From an uncultured Muribaculaceae bacterium (GTDB lineage: Bacteria > Bacteroidota > Bacteroidia > Bacteroidales > Muribaculaceae): a stretch of 64,000 bases of DNA. The notes beneath the pieces were generated by a model that was given only the letters and a program-made list of their open reading frames with translations, was not told where the DNA came from and searched no databases. The stretch's first letter is position 1; each line of letters opens with the position of its first letter. Both the position numbers and the translations under genes were made by a program. Location of the stretch: assembly GCA_910586455.1 (NCBI GenBank), contig CAJUHX010000004.1, positions 13,369-77,368 on the forward strand, in the 5' to 3' direction. Below, piece by piece: positions 16,880-24,963 of this stretch.

Positions 16880-17842
16880 TCACATTTCGATGTCTACATC
16901 TATCTGTTGCCATTCGTCCACCGAGGGGTCGAAGCCGTCGCCGCCTACCGGCTGCGGCACGGGAAGGCCGTCGAGGACGATATGAGTGTCGTCCGCCCCG
17001 GGAACCCCGTGGAAGATACTGGTGATGTCGTAGACGTAATACCACTTGCTGCCGTCTTCAAGCAGGGCGTAGACCGTCAGCTTGTGTGAGTTATGCTCCG
17101 ACGGACAATGCCCGAAACTGCGGAACCGGCCCGATATGGAATTGCCGTCAGGCGAGAAGGAAACCTCGAACGGTATCGTAACCTTCTCTTCAGTCAGCAC
17201 CCCGGGGCCACGCCCCGGCAAGATTCCGCCGGCCATCGTCGAAACCGACGCGCTCATGCCCGACACATGCTCCAGATTTTCAGCATTGCGGATCTCGACG
17301 GTGTAGGTGCGCACCGACGGCTCGGGGAAAAAGACAGCCGTCCTGCGATCCGAGGCCTTGTCAAGCATCAGGCTCTCCGCACGCCCGCTCCACAGCATAT
17401 CCGGCTCCGAAGCCACACGCTCGCCTTCCGTGCCTTCGGCCCTCGGTGGAGTCGCATTGAAGCCCGGGAGGGAAAAGCCCTGCAGAAGCGAGGCCTGACG
17501 GGTGGTGATTTCGAAGCCCTCCAGCGTTTCGGTGTGCAGGCAGCGGATAGATTCGGTGTCGCCGTTGAAACACAATGCCCCGTAGCCGCCGGCCTGAACG
17601 CGTATCGTGCCTCCGGCGTTGCCCGGCATCTCGTGGCGCACCGGCCTGCCGCCGCCGTCCGGAAACATATAAAGCGACATAGATTCCGGCTCCGCGCCGG
17701 GAGCCAGCTCCCAGTCGAACACCACGTCGAACAGCATGGCGTGGGAATGGTCCAGGCAGAACTCCTTGTGTTCACATCCGCCGAAAAACACTGCAAGCAG
17801 GCCCAAAGCCACGCATCGGAAAAATCCCCGCGTATTCTTCAT
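16880..17842 (-). CDS. DUF5119 fimbrial-operon lipoprotein
   Basis: From the ATG at 17842 the protein has 320 residues and starts MKNTRGFFRCVALGLLAVFF with a GGC lipobox. The FDWELAPGAEPESMSLYMFP segment is characteristic of DUF5119 proteins, which sit between DUF3575 and fimbrillin genes in Bacteroides and are thought to help anchor or assemble the fimbria. An upstream in-frame ATG would give a long Arg/Pro-rich N-terminus without a signal, so it is rejected. The chosen start overlaps the DUF3575 stop by four bases. The sequence is more GC-rich than the genes on either side. Confidence 0.78.
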   Translation of the reverse strand: MKNTRGFFRCVALGLLAVFFGGCEHKEFCLDHSHAMLFDVVFDWELAPGAEPESMSLYMFPDGGGRPVRHEMPGNAGGTIRVQAGGYGALCFNGDTESIRCLHTETLEGFEITTRQASLLQGFSLPGFNATPPRAEGTEGERVASEPDMLWSGRAESLMLDKASDRRTAVFFPEPSVRTYTVEIRNAENLEHVSGMSASVSTMAGGILPGRGPGVLTEEKVTIPFEVSFSPDGNSISGRFRSFGHCPSEHNSHKLTVYALLEDGSKWYYVYDITSIFHGVPGADDTHIVLDGLPVPQPVGGDGFDPSVDEWQQIDVDIEM

Positions 17843-18531
17843 CGGCGGCCTCCTTTCCCTCTGCAGCTGCCCAATGTCCACACCAGCGACACCTCGGCCT
17901 TCGTGGGGCCGAACCAGCGGCGGCGGCTCGTCTTCTGCCAGACGTCGCATCCGTCGGCGGTCAAGTATTCATGATACTTGCCGCCCATATAGCCCACGCC
18001 CACGGCGAAGTCTATGCTGAGGCGGCGACCCACGGAGAGCGAATAGCCGTATTCAAGCCCGAAGGCATATCCGGCCTGGTCCCACAGGGTGCCGCCCGGC
18101 TTACCGGCCATGTAGCCGCGACGGCCGGCCTGAAAATCGTAAGTGAACACCTGGGCATACGCCCCAACATGGTGGCCTGCGAACGGCGACTCTGCCGCCA
18201 CCCGCCCGATGTACCTGCGCACCCCGAGCGAACCTCCGCAGACGCGCCAGCAGAACAGGCGCGCGTCGTTCTTCCACCAGGCATAGGCCCAGTCGGCTCC
18301 CACCGTCCATCCCTTGCCGACGTGCAGCTCCACTCCGGCGTTGGGTACAAGCAGGGCGTCATAAAGCATGTTGGTCTTCAAAGCGACACAAAAACCGCCG
18401 TCCTGCAGCGCGAATTCATGCGCCGCAGGAACGTCCGGACACACACCGCCGTTTCGGCACTGTGCGTTCCCGGCCAAAGCCGTGCCGCCGATAATCATTG
18501 ACACGACCAATAGCAGGGTCTTGTAATCCAT
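17839..18531 (-). CDS. DUF3575 outer-membrane barrel protein of the fimbrial operon
   Basis: The 230-residue protein has a signal peptide (MDYKTLLLVVSMIIGGTALA) and the DUF3575 core: VALKTNMLYDALLVPNAGVE, then GWTVGADWAYAWWKND and a C-terminal set of barrel strands with FGPTKAEVSLVW. Members are small outer-membrane barrels encoded at the head of Mfa-type fimbrial operons. It is first in the operon 18531 to 15679 and is translationally coupled to the DUF5119 gene. The 318-base region upstream contains inverted repeats and only a weak promoter match. Confidence 0.85.
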   Translation of the reverse strand: MDYKTLLLVVSMIIGGTALAGNAQCRNGGVCPDVPAAHEFALQDGGFCVALKTNMLYDALLVPNAGVELHVGKGWTVGADWAYAWWKNDARLFCWRVCGGSLGVRRYIGRVAAESPFAGHHVGAYAQVFTYDFQAGRRGYMAGKPGGTLWDQAGYAFGLEYGYSLSVGRRLSIDFAVGVGYMGGKYHEYLTADGCDVWQKTSRRRWFGPTKAEVSLVWTLGSCRGKGGRR

Positions 18532-18637
18532 TTATGAACAAATGCTTAGAGTGTATGAATATAAAATCTACGGTTTGTATGCAATCAAACCATCATAAAA
18601 CTTCTGTCTGTTTCTTGACCAACTCTGTTTTGAGCCG

Positions 18638-18645
18638 CGAAATTA
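18638..18645 (-). promoter_or_regulatory. Possible -7 box of the fimbrial operon
   Basis: Minus-strand TAATTTCG differs from TAnnTTTG by one base and lies 107 bases upstream of the DUF3575 start. It is a weak match on its own, but the position is reasonable. Confidence 0.35.
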
Positions 18646-18666
18646 CAACACCTTGTCGATTTCTCC

Positions 18667-18690
18667 ACGTTTTTTTAGTTAAAAAAACGT
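18667..18690. repeat. 24-base AT-rich palindrome upstream of the fimbrial promoter
   Basis: Arms of 11 bases (18667-18677, ACGTTTTTTTA, and 18680-18690) are perfectly complementary around a 2-base centre. It lies about 22 bases upstream of the weak -7 box, so it could be an operator for a dimeric regulator; a recombination half-site or a simple terminator are alternatives. Confidence 0.6.
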
Positions 18691-18768
18691 AACCTGATTA
18701 CGCAGCGTGGAAGAACCGTTCAACCACCGCAGTCGTTTGAGCTTTACCTGGGCGTTTTTTCATAATGA

Positions 18769-18812
18769 AACTGCACTCCAAAAGCTTTTTGTCTAACTTT
18801 TGGGGTGCAGTT
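18769..18812. repeat. Inverted repeat downstream of the GH3 gene; terminator-like or element end
   Basis: Arms of 16 bases (18769-18784 and 18797-18812, CTTTTGGGGTGCAGTT) pair with one mismatch around a 12-base loop. It is 38 bases past the GH3 stop, so it may end the glycan-utilization transcript, though no clear T-run follows on the minus strand. The sharp GC/AT-mixed arms also resemble terminal repeats of Bacteroidales insertion sequences. Confidence 0.5.
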
Positions 18813-18849
18813 CACGTTTGGCTCAGACTCTTGTCTGAATATGTACTCT

Positions 18850-21081
18850 TTACTTCACTTTAAATTTCACCTTGCTGCGGATGTCGGCCGACGAGGCGCC
18901 TATCAGAGCCTCGAATTCGCCGGGCTCGCAAACCCATGCGTGCTTGTCGGCATCGAAATAGCTTAGTGCGTCGCGACCGATTTCAAACTTGACCTCGGCG
19001 GTTTCACCGGGCTTGAGGCTTACTTTACGGAAGCCTTTCAGTTCCTTTACGGGGCGTTCAACGCTTGACTTTTTATCGCTTATATAAAGCTGTACCACTT
19101 CCTTGCCTTCACGGCTGCCGCTGTTAGTAACGGGTATGGTTACTGTAAATACATCGTCGGCCGAGCCTTCAGCCTTGTCGATGCCTGCTTTACCGTATTC
19201 GAAAGTAGTGTAGCTGATACCGTGACCGAAAGGGAAGGTAGGTTTGAGCTTGTTCTTGTCGATAAATCGATAGCCAACAAAGATACCTTCGTTGTAGGGC
19301 ATGTCCATAACCTCATTGCCAAGCTCATCGATGCCCGGATGGCCGGGATATTCTCCGAGTTTGTGTGCGCCGCACTGGTCGAGGGTGGCATAATAGGTGT
19401 ACGGCAACTTGCCGCTGGGGTTAGCATCGCCTGCGAGGACCGAAGCCAGGGCATTGCCGGTTTCGTTGCCCAGATACCAGGCCTGCATTATGGCGGGAAC
19501 CTTGGCGGTCCAGGGCATTGCCACACCGGTACCGCTGATGTTGATTACCGCCAGGTTGGGGTTCACCTTGGCAAGCGCCTCGATAAGCTCGTTCTGGCCG
19601 TAGGGCAAGTCGAGGCTTTCGCGGTCAGTGTCCTCGCAGTCCTGGTGATTGCTCTTGTTCAGACCGCCGAAGAACAGCACCACATCGGCATCGCGGGCCA
19701 CACGCAGAGCCTCGTCGCGAAGCTCCTCGGGCGAACGCGGGTCGTTGAGGTCCTGACCGGTAACCACGCCGTTGTATTCGCCGGTGGGGTCACCCACATA
19801 GCCGCGGGCATAAACAATTTCAGCCTTGTCGCCCACGCGCTTTTTAAGTCCGTCGAGCGGAGTGACCTCATAACGGGCCTTCAGCGACGACGAACCGCCG
19901 CCCACTGTCATCATCTTTATGGCGTTCTCGCCTATTACGGCAATCTTTTTGGTCTTGTCGAGATTGAGCGGAAGCAGGTTGCCGCGGTTCTGCAGCAGTA
20001 CCACACCTTCCTCGCCTATGCGGCGGCAGGCCTCAACATGCTCGTCGCTGCCCATAGAGCCGAACGGACGCTTGCGGTCCATAGCGGTACGCATGGTCAG
20101 ACGCAGCACTCGGCGCACCTTGTCGTCGAGTTCCCTGGTGCTGTATGTGCCGTCTTCGATACCTTTCAGATAAGGCTCGGCCAGGAAGTAGCTGTCGTAC
20201 GCGTTGGAGGCACCGTTGCTCAGGCCGTTTGTCCACGAACCGAATTCCATATCCAGACCGCCGCTTACGGCAGTACGGGTATCGTGAACTGCGCCCCAGT
20301 CAGAGATTACAGCGCCGTCCCAGCCCCATTCGCCCTTGAGAATCTCGTTCATCAGAATGGGATTGTAGCTGGCGTGTTCGCCGCGGAAAAGGTTATAACC
20401 GCCCATAAACGACCAGGCTTCGCCCTCCTGTGCTGCCGCGCGGAAGCCGGGCAGATATATTTCGTAGAGCGTACGGTCGTCGACTATGGGGTTCGATGTG
20501 TGGCGGTTTATTTCGTTGTTGTTCAGCGCGAAGTGCTTCACACAGGCCGCGACACCGTTGCTCTGTACACCCTTTACGTACGGCACTACCATCTGCGATG
20601 TCAGATATGGGTCTTCGCCCATGTACTCGAAATTACGTCCGTTGAGCGGTGTACGGTAGATATTGATGCCGGGGCCGAGCAGCACGCTTTTGTTGCGGTA
20701 ACGGGCTTCCTCGCCAATGCTTTTGCCGTAAAGCAGAGCCATGTCGGGGTCCCAGGTAGCCGCCAGGGCGGTCAGCGAGGGAAAGGCGGTACAGGAATCG
20801 TTAGTCCATTTGGCCTGCTCCCATTCGTCCCACAGCACTTCGGGGCGCACGCCCATGGGGCCGTCGGTACACCAGGTTTCGGGGATACCCAGACGCGGCA
20901 CACCGGGGGCGCTGAACTTGCTCTGGGCATGGATAAGGTTGATTTTCTCACGCAGGGTCATACGGCTGAGAGCGTCTTCCACGCGGTCTTCAAGTGGTTT
21001 TGAATCATCGAGGTAAACCGGAGTGGCCGCATTTACGCCGATAGCTGCAATGAGTGCAATACCGAAAAACAATTTTTTCAT
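18850..21081 (-). CDS. GH3 beta-glucosidase, exported
   Basis: From the ATG at 21081 the protein has 743 residues with a signal peptide (MKKLFFGIALIAAIGVNAA). The N-terminal GH3 barrel contains the substrate-binding KHFALNNNE segment and the catalytic nucleophile Asp in VISDWGAVH (residue 261). The alpha/beta sandwich domain and the C-terminal fibronectin-like domain (GKEVVQLYISDKKSSVERPV) are both present, so it is full length. Exo-acting GH3 enzymes release glucose from short beta-glucans. In this locus it would complete breakdown of beta-1,6-gluco-oligosaccharides made by the GH30 enzyme. An upstream in-frame ATG at 21153 adds 24 residues without a sensible signal and was rejected. Confidence 0.92.
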   Translation of the reverse strand: MKKLFFGIALIAAIGVNAATPVYLDDSKPLEDRVEDALSRMTLREKINLIHAQSKFSAPGVPRLGIPETWCTDGPMGVRPEVLWDEWEQAKWTNDSCTAFPSLTALAATWDPDMALLYGKSIGEEARYRNKSVLLGPGINIYRTPLNGRNFEYMGEDPYLTSQMVVPYVKGVQSNGVAACVKHFALNNNEINRHTSNPIVDDRTLYEIYLPGFRAAAQEGEAWSFMGGYNLFRGEHASYNPILMNEILKGEWGWDGAVISDWGAVHDTRTAVSGGLDMEFGSWTNGLSNGASNAYDSYFLAEPYLKGIEDGTYSTRELDDKVRRVLRLTMRTAMDRKRPFGSMGSDEHVEACRRIGEEGVVLLQNRGNLLPLNLDKTKKIAVIGENAIKMMTVGGGSSSLKARYEVTPLDGLKKRVGDKAEIVYARGYVGDPTGEYNGVVTGQDLNDPRSPEELRDEALRVARDADVVLFFGGLNKSNHQDCEDTDRESLDLPYGQNELIEALAKVNPNLAVINISGTGVAMPWTAKVPAIMQAWYLGNETGNALASVLAGDANPSGKLPYTYYATLDQCGAHKLGEYPGHPGIDELGNEVMDMPYNEGIFVGYRFIDKNKLKPTFPFGHGISYTTFEYGKAGIDKAEGSADDVFTVTIPVTNSGSREGKEVVQLYISDKKSSVERPVKELKGFRKVSLKPGETAEVKFEIGRDALSYFDADKHAWVCEPGEFEALIGASSADIRSKVKFKVK

Positions 21082-21181
21082 CAGAGGGGAACGATTTTTA
21101 GAGTAGTATGTCAGAAGGCCGGCCTGCATGGTGTTGCAGAAACTTTGCGCCACCCGGCATGGCCGGCCCTCTTAGGTGTTA

Positions 21182-23227
21182 TTATAGTTTTACCAAATCA
21201 ATAGTGCCGTTTTCGATGCCTTTGCTCAGGTCAACGGTCATGCGATAGGTGGCACCCATTTCGAGGGTAACGTCCTTTATAAGTTCGAAGTTACCGGTAT
21301 TTGACAGCAACGAAGCTGTAGAACCCGCCATCTTCAAGGCTCCTGCGCCGAACTCACCGCCCCAGCCATTCTGGTGGAAGAACTTGACGCTGAGATAGTC
21401 GTAACGGTATCGATCGCCGCGGACCGAGTCTTTCTCAGGGCCGGCCTTGCCGGTAAACTGATATACTCCGGGGGCAACCTGAGCCATGCTGTAGGCAGCA
21501 CCGGGATTAAAGCCAAACTGGTGATCCTGGTCGGGCGAACCAAGCCCCCATGCCATCAGCCAGAGTGCTCCCGAGCCGTCGGCCTGCAGTGTCATCTCGC
21601 TGCCGTCTGCATTCACCATCCGGGCGGAAAGGGTGTTATCGAGCTTGTTCAGTACCACATTATAGTGGCCGGCAATGGGCAGGAAGGTGATTGTGCCGGC
21701 GCTTTCGTCGAATCTGAAGAAATCGGGGTCGTAGTAGAGTTCGTAGATGGCGGAGAACTCACGGAAGGTGAGCTTGTCGCCTGGCTTGAGATCGGTTACC
21801 AAGCTGTACACCTGATTGTCGTTGGTGACCATCTTCTTTTCGTTGAGATAAACGGGCTTCTCCTCAAACTGCTGCTCGCCGGCGAACTTCGAGGTAAGGA
21901 TAGCGTCGTTGATACCCTGGGTAAGGTCGAGTGTAAATACATAAACGCCATTATCCTGAATGGTCGCGCCCTCAAGCAGATAAAGGTTACCGCTGTCGTG
22001 CCCGTTACCACCTTCTTCAACCTTCTTGCCATCGCCCACACCAATGATGTCGGACTTGGAGGTAAGCATGTCGCCACTGAGTTCTGTTCCCCAGCCGTCC
22101 TGACCGAAGAACTTGAAGTTGACGGACTCTATGTTGAGGGTCTTGCCGCCTACTACAGTGAGCTGATATGTCTTTTCACCTACCGGAGCCATACAGATAC
22201 CCTGTCCGGGGTTCCAGCCGGGCTGGCTGCTGATTGAGGGGAAGCCTACGCCCTCGCCTAAAATCCATACCGCGCCGGTGCCGTCTTCGTTAAGAGTAGC
22301 TTTTTCGCTGCCGTTGAGTTTGTAGGCGCCCAGCATCAGTTTGCCTGTGTCGGCAGTGATGGCGTAGCTGCCGTTATAGGCGTTGAAGGTGAGAGTGCCG
22401 TCGGGATTCTTGGTAAAGAAGTCGGGGTTGATAAACCAGTCGCTGAAGTTGGGGAATCCGGCCGGAGTGATTATGTCGCCCTTGGCCAGAGTCATCTGCA
22501 GTTCGCTGGTGGTTTCGCCGGTCGATTCCATCTGCTGACCGTTGAGGCTCAGAACCACAAATGGCGAACCCTCGAAGCTGAATGTATTGAAGCTGACAGT
22601 ATAGCGGCCGGGAGCCGAGTTCGAGAATGGAATCAGACCGTCGGCGCCGGGCTTGATTTCGCTGTTCTCGTAGCCGAAGGTGATTTCGTTGCCGAATTCG
22701 CCCATGGCCGGAGCCACAATTTTACCTTTGAGTTCGGCGGGGAAGCGCTGAGTCATGGAGTACACATAGTCCTCACTGTCTTTCTGCATCTTATATTCGG
22801 TGCCGTCTTCGGCAACAAATGTAAGTTCGGGATATGCGGGGTGAGTAAGGCTCACTTCGTAAATCTGTTCGGTGGTGGTGAAGTGAATATTCTGCAGAGT
22901 AAGGCGGAGAGTGGCTTTTCCGTCGGGGATGTTGGCCAGGTAAGGCACACCTACCACAGCCTCATAGTCCTTGCCGCTTTCCTTGGTGCGGATAACTTCC
23001 TCGCTCACCATTTCATCGCCGAAGTATAGTTCGGCGTGGATGGTGCTCAGAGGCACCTCCTGGTCAGAGGCGTTTACAGTAAATCTCAGGCTGTCGCCGA
23101 AGCAGGCGCTGCCGAGGTTGCCGGTGATGTTCATCACGGGATTGCCGGGAGCCAGTTCGTCGTCGTTACAGGCGCTTACAAGCGCGGCCGACGCCAGCAG
23201 CATAGCAAAGATTCTGGTATATTTCAT
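21182..23227 (-). CDS. Surface glycan-binding lipoprotein (DUF5121-like, SusE/F position)
   Basis: The 681-residue protein starts MKYTRIFAMLLASAALVSAC, a lipoprotein signal, followed by NDDELAPG, suited to surface export. It contains two copies of a related module: one with FPNFSDWFINPDFFTKNPDG and GTGAVWILGEGVGFPS, the other with FSAIYELYYDPDFFRFDESA and GSGALWLMAWGLGSPD. Each copy ends with a FFxQxGWGxE motif. Repeated binding domains of this kind are typical of glycan-binding proteins encoded beside SusC/SusD. The position between GH30 and GH3 genes matches the binding protein of the Bacteroides thetaiotaomicron beta-1,6-glucan locus. The DUF number is from memory. Confidence 0.8.
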   Translation of the reverse strand: MKYTRIFAMLLASAALVSACNDDELAPGNPVMNITGNLGSACFGDSLRFTVNASDQEVPLSTIHAELYFGDEMVSEEVIRTKESGKDYEAVVGVPYLANIPDGKATLRLTLQNIHFTTTEQIYEVSLTHPAYPELTFVAEDGTEYKMQKDSEDYVYSMTQRFPAELKGKIVAPAMGEFGNEITFGYENSEIKPGADGLIPFSNSAPGRYTVSFNTFSFEGSPFVVLSLNGQQMESTGETTSELQMTLAKGDIITPAGFPNFSDWFINPDFFTKNPDGTLTFNAYNGSYAITADTGKLMLGAYKLNGSEKATLNEDGTGAVWILGEGVGFPSISSQPGWNPGQGICMAPVGEKTYQLTVVGGKTLNIESVNFKFFGQDGWGTELSGDMLTSKSDIIGVGDGKKVEEGGNGHDSGNLYLLEGATIQDNGVYVFTLDLTQGINDAILTSKFAGEQQFEEKPVYLNEKKMVTNDNQVYSLVTDLKPGDKLTFREFSAIYELYYDPDFFRFDESAGTITFLPIAGHYNVVLNKLDNTLSARMVNADGSEMTLQADGSGALWLMAWGLGSPDQDHQFGFNPGAAYSMAQVAPGVYQFTGKAGPEKDSVRGDRYRYDYLSVKFFHQNGWGGEFGAGALKMAGSTASLLSNTGNFELIKDVTLEMGATYRMTVDLSKGIENGTIDLVKL

Positions 23228-23262
23228 TGGTGATTTCTTAAATGGGATGAATGGATTTTTTC

Positions 23263-23304
23263 AATGTTAAATGTTAAATTAATTGTAATTCAACATTTAA
23301 CATT
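23263..23304. repeat. Perfect inverted repeat between GH30 and binding-protein genes
   Basis: Arms AATGTTAAATGTT (23263-23275) and AACATTTAACATT (23292-23304) enclose a 16-base loop inside the operon. No T-run follows on the minus strand. It could stabilise mRNA ends or partly terminate, tuning the amount of downstream mRNA. Confidence 0.6.
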
Positions 23305-23314
23305 AAGATAAGAA

Positions 23315-24823
23315 TTATTTCCAGCTGAACGACACCGCACTGCGGGCAGGCACAGTAACCGGGAAGTGGTGGCTGCCGTCGTCGATTGTAGCTTTGATGT
23401 CGCTCGACGAACTGTTGCTCGCTACCACGGCGTAGCTGCCGTCGGGGTTCTTGAAGGCGGTATAGGTAAGACCATTGGCAGTGAAGCCTTTAGTACCGAT
23501 ACGCACAGCGTCGGGCTGAACCACGCTCGACAGGTGGGCTATGATGTAGTAGTGCGAGTTCTTGGTCATCTTGGTGTAGTTGCGGTTTATGTCCACGGCG
23601 CCGTAGCAGGTCGAGCAGCCGCCGGGACGGTAGGGACCATACTTGCCGTCGCTGTCTTCGCCGAGCATCAGGTTCCATACAATCACGCCTTTGCACCAGC
23701 GGTTGACTGTGCCGAGGGCCACCTGCTCCATGTCGTCGGTCAGACGCTTGTCGAGGTTATGGCCGTCGTTCCAGGTACCGATTGAAGTTTCAGTAAACAC
23801 CAGGTCCATGCCGGGGGTGGCATTGTGTACAACGGTGAGTTCTTCTTTGTCGCCGCCATAGTTGTGATAGGCTGCGCCGTCGAGATACTGCTTGGCTTCC
23901 TCATCCTTGTAAATGTTGGTGGGGTAACCATGCTGGTCGGCCATATTGTCGTAGTTGTAGTTATGGTCGAAAGCATATACCTTAGTATCAAGACCTGCTT
24001 TTTTCAGAGCCGGACCGAGGCCGTTCTTGATGAAGTCACGCTCTTCTTCCCAGCCCATGTACATCGAGGCGCTGTTGCCGCGGTTCAGAGGCTCGTTCTG
24101 CGGAGTAACCGAGTAGATGGGAACCCCGGCGGCTTCCATGGCCTGAATCCACTTTACAAAGTACTCGCCGTAGTCAGCATAATACTTGGGATTAAGCTGA
24201 CCTGATGTCCAACCGTTGTAAGGCTTGAGGTCGGTGAGGTTATTCACCTTCATCCAGCGCGGAGCGGTCCAGGGAGTACCCATAATCTTGAGGTCGGGGT
24301 TGATATCCAAAATCTCCTTGAGTATAGGAATCACATAGCCGGTGTCCTCGCTGGTAAGGGCGAAGTTTTCGATGCCCTCTTTGTCGCAGCAGGTAAACTC
24401 GCTCAGCGAGAAGTCGCTGCACCCTATCGATATACGCACGTAGCTGAAACCGTAGCCGTTGTCGGGCGAGAAAGTGGTGGAGAGGAACTCCTTGCGGTCC
24501 TCGGGCTTCATGCGCATGAGGTTATAGCAGGTGGAGCCTGTGATGGCGGCGCCGAAACCGTCCATGGTCTGGAATTCCTCGGAGGGAACCAGACGGATGG
24601 TCGAAGGCGACATATTGTCGGACTTGCTGAAGTCAATCCAGCTTTGGTCCAGTTCCTTCGAACGGTTGGCGGTGGTGGTGAGCACCCGCACGTCACCCGT
24701 CGTCGGCTCCGGTGGAGTCGACGGGGTGTCGGGAGTATCGGGTGTGCTCTTGTCGTCGCCGCAAGACATCAGCATTGCGCCGACGGTAAGTATCGTAGCT
24801 AATATCACGTGTTTTCTGTTCAT
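23315..24823 (-). CDS. GH30 endo-beta-1,6-glucanase, surface lipoprotein
   Basis: From the ATG at 24823 the protein has 502 residues. The N-terminus MNRKHVILATILTVGAMLMS runs into a Cys lipobox, then a Pro/Thr-rich linker. The GH30 barrel follows, with FQTMDGFGAAITGS at the start, the acid/base Glu in TPQNEPL (residue 244) and the nucleophile Glu in LVFTETSIG (residue 345). The C-terminal beta domain runs to AVSFSWK. This looks like GH30 subfamily 3, whose Bacteroides members cut beta-1,6-glucan (pustulan, yeast cell wall). An acidic residue cluster after the lipid Cys suggests display on the cell surface, where it would make oligosaccharides for import. Confidence 0.87.
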   Translation of the reverse strand: MNRKHVILATILTVGAMLMSCGDDKSTPDTPDTPSTPPEPTTGDVRVLTTTANRSKELDQSWIDFSKSDNMSPSTIRLVPSEEFQTMDGFGAAITGSTCYNLMRMKPEDRKEFLSTTFSPDNGYGFSYVRISIGCSDFSLSEFTCCDKEGIENFALTSEDTGYVIPILKEILDINPDLKIMGTPWTAPRWMKVNNLTDLKPYNGWTSGQLNPKYYADYGEYFVKWIQAMEAAGVPIYSVTPQNEPLNRGNSASMYMGWEEERDFIKNGLGPALKKAGLDTKVYAFDHNYNYDNMADQHGYPTNIYKDEEAKQYLDGAAYHNYGGDKEELTVVHNATPGMDLVFTETSIGTWNDGHNLDKRLTDDMEQVALGTVNRWCKGVIVWNLMLGEDSDGKYGPYRPGGCSTCYGAVDINRNYTKMTKNSHYYIIAHLSSVVQPDAVRIGTKGFTANGLTYTAFKNPDGSYAVVASNSSSSDIKATIDDGSHHFPVTVPARSAVSFSWK

Positions 24824-24963
24824 GTAATTATACATTTTTCGGAGCTGTATCAAAATAAGTCATCAATAATTGCAGTTTGCAATGTATCAAACGTATTAAA
24901 GTTATATATATTGCACATTTGCAGCTATTTGCAGCCTATTCGCATACTTTAACCCAAAGAATA

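Larger units (their letters stand above)
18532..18849. other. Intergenic region between fimbrial operon and GH3 gene
   Basis: This 318-base stretch holds no convincing gene. It contains a near-consensus -7 box for the fimbrial operon, a 24-base AT-rich palindrome and a long imperfect inverted repeat, each listed separately. A 21-codon minus-strand reading frame beside the larger repeat is too short to support. Confidence 0.5.

Noticed and set aside
18700..18768. Short minus-strand frame (MKKRPGKAQTTAVVERFFHA...) beside the inverted repeat
   Set aside because: Only 21 codons; could be an insertion sequence relic but there is no transposase motif to support it.
19222..21003. Long plus-strand open frame opposite the GH3 gene
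   Set aside because: Antisense shadow of a well-supported GH3 enzyme; no motif or promoter.
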